From assembly GCF_018424695.1 (NCBI RefSeq), contig NZ_QTNQ01000042.1, positions 1-34,055 of the forward strand: DNA of 34,055 nucleotides, given 5' to 3'. Position 1 is the first letter of the stretch, and every line of letters begins with the position of its first letter. Source of the DNA: Vannielia litorea (GTDB lineage Bacteria > Pseudomonadota > Alphaproteobacteria > Rhodobacterales > Rhodobacteraceae). The position numbers and the translations under genes were made by a program. Positions 30,980 to 34,055 of the stretch are shown here, piece after piece. The notes beneath the pieces are model-generated. The model ran no database searches. It had not been told where the DNA came from and saw nothing but the letters and a program-made list of their open reading frames with translations.

Positions 30980-33085
30980 TTGAGGGTTTTCAGGTTAGCA
31001 AGTCTCGGCCTTGGCGCATTGGCGGCATCTGTTACATCCGTCGAAGAGGTGCGCGCAGAGTCGCTGTCGTTCTACGGCACGCCAGGACTGGTGGACATGC
31101 CGACGGCAGGCAGGCTGGGCGATGGCAATTTGGCCTTCACCACATCCACATACGGGCCCGTGGTGCGCAATACCCTGACCTTCCAGATCTCGCCGCGGTT
31201 GCTTGGCTCCTTTCGCTATGCCGCGCAGGGCCCGTTTCTGCGGCCGGACAGCGAGTTTTATGATCGCAGCTTTGATCTGCATTTCCTGTTGCGCGAAGAG
31301 GACGATGTTTGGCCCGCCATCGCCTTGGGTCTGCGCGATTTCGGCGGCACGGGGATTTATAGCGGCGAGTATCTGGTCGCCTCCAAATGGGTCACGCCGC
31401 GACTACAGCTCACCGGCGGCATCGGATGGGGGCGCTTCGCGGGGCGAGGGGCGATGGACAACCCTCTCGGCATCCTCGACGAGCGTTTTGACGTCCGCCC
31501 GGAGCTCGATACGCGGACCGGGGAGGTCACATTCGATCAGTGGTTTCGCGGGGATGCGGCGCTGTTCGGCGGCGTGCAGTGGAAGGTGACAGACCAGCTG
31601 ACTTTCGTGGCCGAATACTCGAGCGACACCTACCCGCGCGAGAGCCGGTTCGCGCTTGAAGAGCAATCCTCGCCCTACAACTTCGGGCTGAGCTACAGGT
31701 TCAAGAGTGGCGCCGACCTGGGGCTGTACTCGCTCTACGGTAACAAGGTTGGCTTTCGCTTTTCCTATGTCATTGATCCGGCGCGCCCCCGTGTGCCCGG
31801 CGGGCAGGAGGTGGCGCCACCTGCGCTGTTGCCTCGTGCGACGGTGGCCAGCCAAAGCTGGAATCTCTCCGCCCCCGGGCGTCGGGTGATTGGCGCGCGC
31901 GAGGTGTTGCGCGGGCGGCTGGCCGAGCAGGGTGTGCGGCTAACGGGCTACAGTGCGCACGGCGACAGGGCCCAAGTGCGCATCGAGAACCTCGCCTATC
32001 ATGCCAGCGCCCAGGCGGTTGGGCGCACCGCGCGGGTGATGGCCAACACCCTGGACGCCGGCATCGAACGGTTTGACGTGACCCTTACCGAGCGCGGTGT
32101 TCCGATAACCACGATCACCGTGCGCCGAGCCGATCTGGAAGAGCTGGAGCACGACCTGGAAGGGGCGTGGCACAGCCTTGCACGGGCGGAGATTGCCGAT
32201 GCCTTTGGCACGACGCGGGCCGCGCAGGTGCCCGGCGTTTTCCCGCGCTTCTCCTGGGGATTCTCTCCATATACCGCCGTCTCGCTTTTTGATCCCGACG
32301 AGCCCTTCCGCTATGAGCTTGGGGTGCAGCTCGATGCCGCCTGGGAGCCGCGCTCCGGCATGATCTTCTCGGGCCGGTTGCGCAAGGAACTCACCGGTAA
32401 CATCGGCTCGGCGACCCGCCGCTCTGACAGCGTGTTGCCGCATGTCCGCTCCGATAGCGTGCTCTATGCAAGGGAGTCCGATATCGCGATCAGTCACCTG
32501 ACCGGCGAGTATTTTTTCCGCCCCGGCGACGATCTCTTCGGTCGGTTCACGTTCGGCTACCTCGAGCCCATGTTCGCCGGCGCCTCGGCCGAGGTGCTGT
32601 GGTATCCCGCTCAGAGCCGCCTCGCGCTTGGAGCTGAGCTCAACTATGCGGCGCAGCGGGACTACGACCAGCTGTTCGGCCTGCGCGATTATGATGTCTG
32701 GACCGGCCATGTTTCGGCCTATTACGACCTCGGGCACGGCTACCACGGCCAGCTCGATGTTGGCCGCTACCTGGCAGGAGACTGGGGCGCAACGATCACT
32801 CTCGACCGCCGCTTTGACAACGGGGTGAAGGTGGGCGCCTTTGCAACATTCACGGACGTTTCCTTCGACGATTTCGGAGAGGGCTCCTTCGACAAGGGCA
32901 TCTTTGTTGAGGTGCCGTTGAGCTGGCTCACCGGCCAGCCCTCGCGCCGAGTTGTCGGCCAGACGATCCGGCCCATTCTGCGGGATGGCGGTGCGCGGCT
33001 CTCGGTGCGCAACCGGCTGTACGGGGTGGTTGCGCCACACCGTGGCACACATCTGGACAACGGCTGGGGGAAATTCCTGAGATGA
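30980..33085 (+). CDS. yjbH: Exopolysaccharide outer-membrane protein YjbH
   Basis: Encodes 701 residues from the TTG at 30980, close to E. coli YjbH (698). The signal peptide starts LRVFRLASLGLGALAASV and probably ends after VRA. The mature protein begins LSFYGTPGLVDMPTAGRLGD, the family's usual opening, and is rich in beta strands, consistent with two outer-membrane barrels. The frame is open back to a GTG at 30743, but those extra 79 codons show no signal peptide or conservation cue. The stop overlaps the yjbF start (ATGA). YjbH acts with YjbE, F and G in exopolysaccharide production (family knowledge). Confidence 0.88.
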   Translation: MRVFRLASLGLGALAASVTSVEEVRAESLSFYGTPGLVDMPTAGRLGDGNLAFTTSTYGPVVRNTLTFQISPRLLGSFRYAAQGPFLRPDSEFYDRSFDLHFLLREEDDVWPAIALGLRDFGGTGIYSGEYLVASKWVTPRLQLTGGIGWGRFAGRGAMDNPLGILDERFDVRPELDTRTGEVTFDQWFRGDAALFGGVQWKVTDQLTFVAEYSSDTYPRESRFALEEQSSPYNFGLSYRFKSGADLGLYSLYGNKVGFRFSYVIDPARPRVPGGQEVAPPALLPRATVASQSWNLSAPGRRVIGAREVLRGRLAEQGVRLTGYSAHGDRAQVRIENLAYHASAQAVGRTARVMANTLDAGIERFDVTLTERGVPITTITVRRADLEELEHDLEGAWHSLARAEIADAFGTTRAAQVPGVFPRFSWGFSPYTAVSLFDPDEPFRYELGVQLDAAWEPRSGMIFSGRLRKELTGNIGSATRRSDSVLPHVRSDSVLYARESDIAISHLTGEYFFRPGDDLFGRFTFGYLEPMFAGASAEVLWYPAQSRLALGAELNYAAQRDYDQLFGLRDYDVWTGHVSAYYDLGHGYHGQLDVGRYLAGDWGATITLDRRFDNGVKVGAFATFTDVSFDDFGEGSFDKGIFVEVPLSWLTGQPSRRVVGQTIRPILRDGGARLSVRNRLYGVVAPHRGTHLDNGWGKFLR

Positions 33086-33732
33086 TCCGCTGGCGCGCTC
33101 TTTTCCTCGCTGCCGCCGTGGTGAGCGTCGCGGGCTGCGGCGGCTACGGTGTGGGCAGTGAAGGCCCGCCCACGCCCGCGCAGGCCCGTGCGCAGGCGAC
33201 CGCGCGCTTTGCCGGGTTGCTGAATGCCGGCGCGCCTGCGCTGCAAGTGGCGCTGGAGCGCGACGAAACCTCAACCATCGCCCTGCGCGAAGTTTCGCGC
33301 GGCGGCGTCGACAGTTTCGTCAGCTCTGACGGCGTTGCGCTCAAGCTCCGGCGCGGCATGCTCGTGGGCACCGCCGGTCTGGGCGCCGACATGATGGGCT
33401 CGAACGTGGCTGACAGCCTGGCGCTGGTGACCACCGGCCGCAGCGGCGTGGCGGAGCGGTTTCACAGCTTTCTCGATGGCGAGAATCGGGCGGTGACCCG
33501 GAGTTACGTCTGCATCATCACCCCCAAGGGTGGGCGCGGTATAGAGGTCGGCACCCGGGACGAGCAACTCCGGCAGGTGACGACGCGGCTCGTGCAGGAA
33601 GACTGCAAGAGCTTGGATCAGGAATTTTCGAACCTCTACTGGCTCGCCTCCGGCAGCGGGCGGATCGTGCAGTCGCGCCAATGGGCGGGCGATTTTACAG
33701 GGCCGATCGTACTGCGCGCGGTGCTCGACTAG
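33082..33732 (+). CDS. yjbF: YjbF/GfcB family lipoprotein
   Basis: Encodes 216 residues. The signal ends in a lipobox SVAGC with Cys19 as the lipidated residue. The mature part fits the YjbF/GfcB family: LVGTAGLGADMMGSN in the middle, two cysteines that may pair (Cys143 in YVCIITPKG and the QEDCKSLD cysteine), and a C-terminal NLYWLASGSGRIVQSRQW. The start overlaps the yjbH stop (ATGA), indicating translational coupling. It is probably an outer-membrane lipoprotein acting with YjbH in polysaccharide export. Confidence 0.92.
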   Translation: MIRWRALFLAAAVVSVAGCGGYGVGSEGPPTPAQARAQATARFAGLLNAGAPALQVALERDETSTIALREVSRGGVDSFVSSDGVALKLRRGMLVGTAGLGADMMGSNVADSLALVTTGRSGVAERFHSFLDGENRAVTRSYVCIITPKGGRGIEVGTRDEQLRQVTTRLVQEDCKSLDQEFSNLYWLASGSGRIVQSRQWAGDFTGPIVLRAVLD

Positions 33733-33763
33733 ACCGAATGGAAGACAAAAGGACATGAAACAG

Positions 33764-34055
33764 ATGCTGAAGCGCAAACTCGGAGTGATCTGCCTGGTGG
33801 CCTCGCTGGCGGGCTGCGGCGTGGCCTACCAGAGCCCGGGCGTGCGCGGCGGCGTCGATGAGGGCACGCGGGTGCGGGTGGTTCCGGTGAACGCGGAGAC
33901 GACGCTTCTGGCCAACCGCTCGGCATACCGGCCCAAGACGCTTCCGGCGATTTTCTCTTCGGGGGCGGGCACCGGTGGAGGGCTTCGCGGCGGCGGGGCT
34001 ATTCCCGACCCGGTGATTGATGCGGCGACCCGCCCCGGAACCCTCGCCACGCGCC
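33764..34055 (+). CDS. wza: Wza-type polysaccharide export lipoprotein, 5' part only
   Basis: The frame runs off the end of the window, giving about 97 residues. A lipobox SLAGC with Cys18 ends the signal peptide. The following residues, VAYQSPGVRGGVDEGTRVRV and SAYRPKTLPAIF, match what I recall of the N-terminus of Rhodobacterales polysaccharide export (Poly_export/SLBB) proteins. The start at 33764 has AGGA ten bases upstream; an ATG at 33755 is the alternative but sits too close to that site. It would form the outer-membrane channel partnered with Wzc. Confidence 0.82.
   Translation, partial: MLKRKLGVICLVASLAGCGVAYQSPGVRGGVDEGTRVRVVPVNAETTLLANRSAYRPKTLPAIFSSGAGTGGGLRGGGAIPDPVIDAATRPGTLATR

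Noticed and set aside
31940..33274. 444-codon minus-strand frame opposite yjbH and yjbF
   Set aside because: It is antisense to two well-supported coupled genes and has no motif of its own.

Overview
The window looks like chromosomal DNA of an alphaproteobacterium of the Rhodobacterales (Roseobacter-type Rhodobacteraceae). The evidence is high GC content, a full-length ctrA next to a sciP (DUF1153) gene, a usg gene beside gyrA, a CtrA-type TTAA-N7-TTAA site, an alphaproteobacterial GTTC-N7-GTTC LexA site, and the GluQRS/TrmFO/HisI gene types. This assignment rests on recalled family knowledge, not on a database search.

Layout. 1-4030: an accessory-looking stretch with a four-helix membrane protein divergent from an XRE/MmyB-type regulator, an unrecognised secreted protein, and a large two-helix membrane protein with a periplasmic Asp-box (BNR) region. 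4104-6531: mnmA, then divergently sciP and ctrA, with a CtrA-like site before ctrA. 6670-11177: ligA and recG joined by an ATGA overlap. 11221-11632: a compact unit between recG and the next genes, with a LexA box, a 36-residue single-helix protein, a multi-hairpin RNA with recurring CTTGCCTG segments, and a strong terminator. 11722-15620: an Fe-S scaffold-like gene, hisI, gluQ-trmFO (GTGA overlap) and a beta-barrel-like envelope protein. 15755-18621: a small conserved protein, two DoxX-like membrane proteins and a LysR-type regulator, all on the minus strand. 18807-21799: gyrA, followed by a small membrane-protein frame whose second codon is amber. 22016-25420: usg, dsbB with a VTT/DedA-like gene, a zinc metallopeptidase, tRNA-Leu(CAA) and a ClpP-like periplasmic protein. 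25427-34055: an exopolysaccharide locus.

The exopolysaccharide locus has manC and wzc on the minus strand. Divergent from them are a YjbE-like peptide, a sugar-phosphate transferase, yjbH, yjbF and the start of wza. Together these provide GDP-mannose, the initiating glycosyl phosphate, chain-length and export control, and outer-membrane secretion. The locus mixes a Wzx/Wzy-type Wza-Wzc system with YjbEFH accessory proteins. A perfect TTAA-N7-TTAA site lies in its largest intergenic region, which suggests a link to the CtrA regulator encoded in the same window.

The most unusual features are the SOS-box small protein with its downstream structured RNA, the BNR membrane sensor-like protein, the CtrA site in the polysaccharide locus, and the amber codon after gyrA. 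No CRISPR array, insertion sequence, prophage or rRNA gene was seen.
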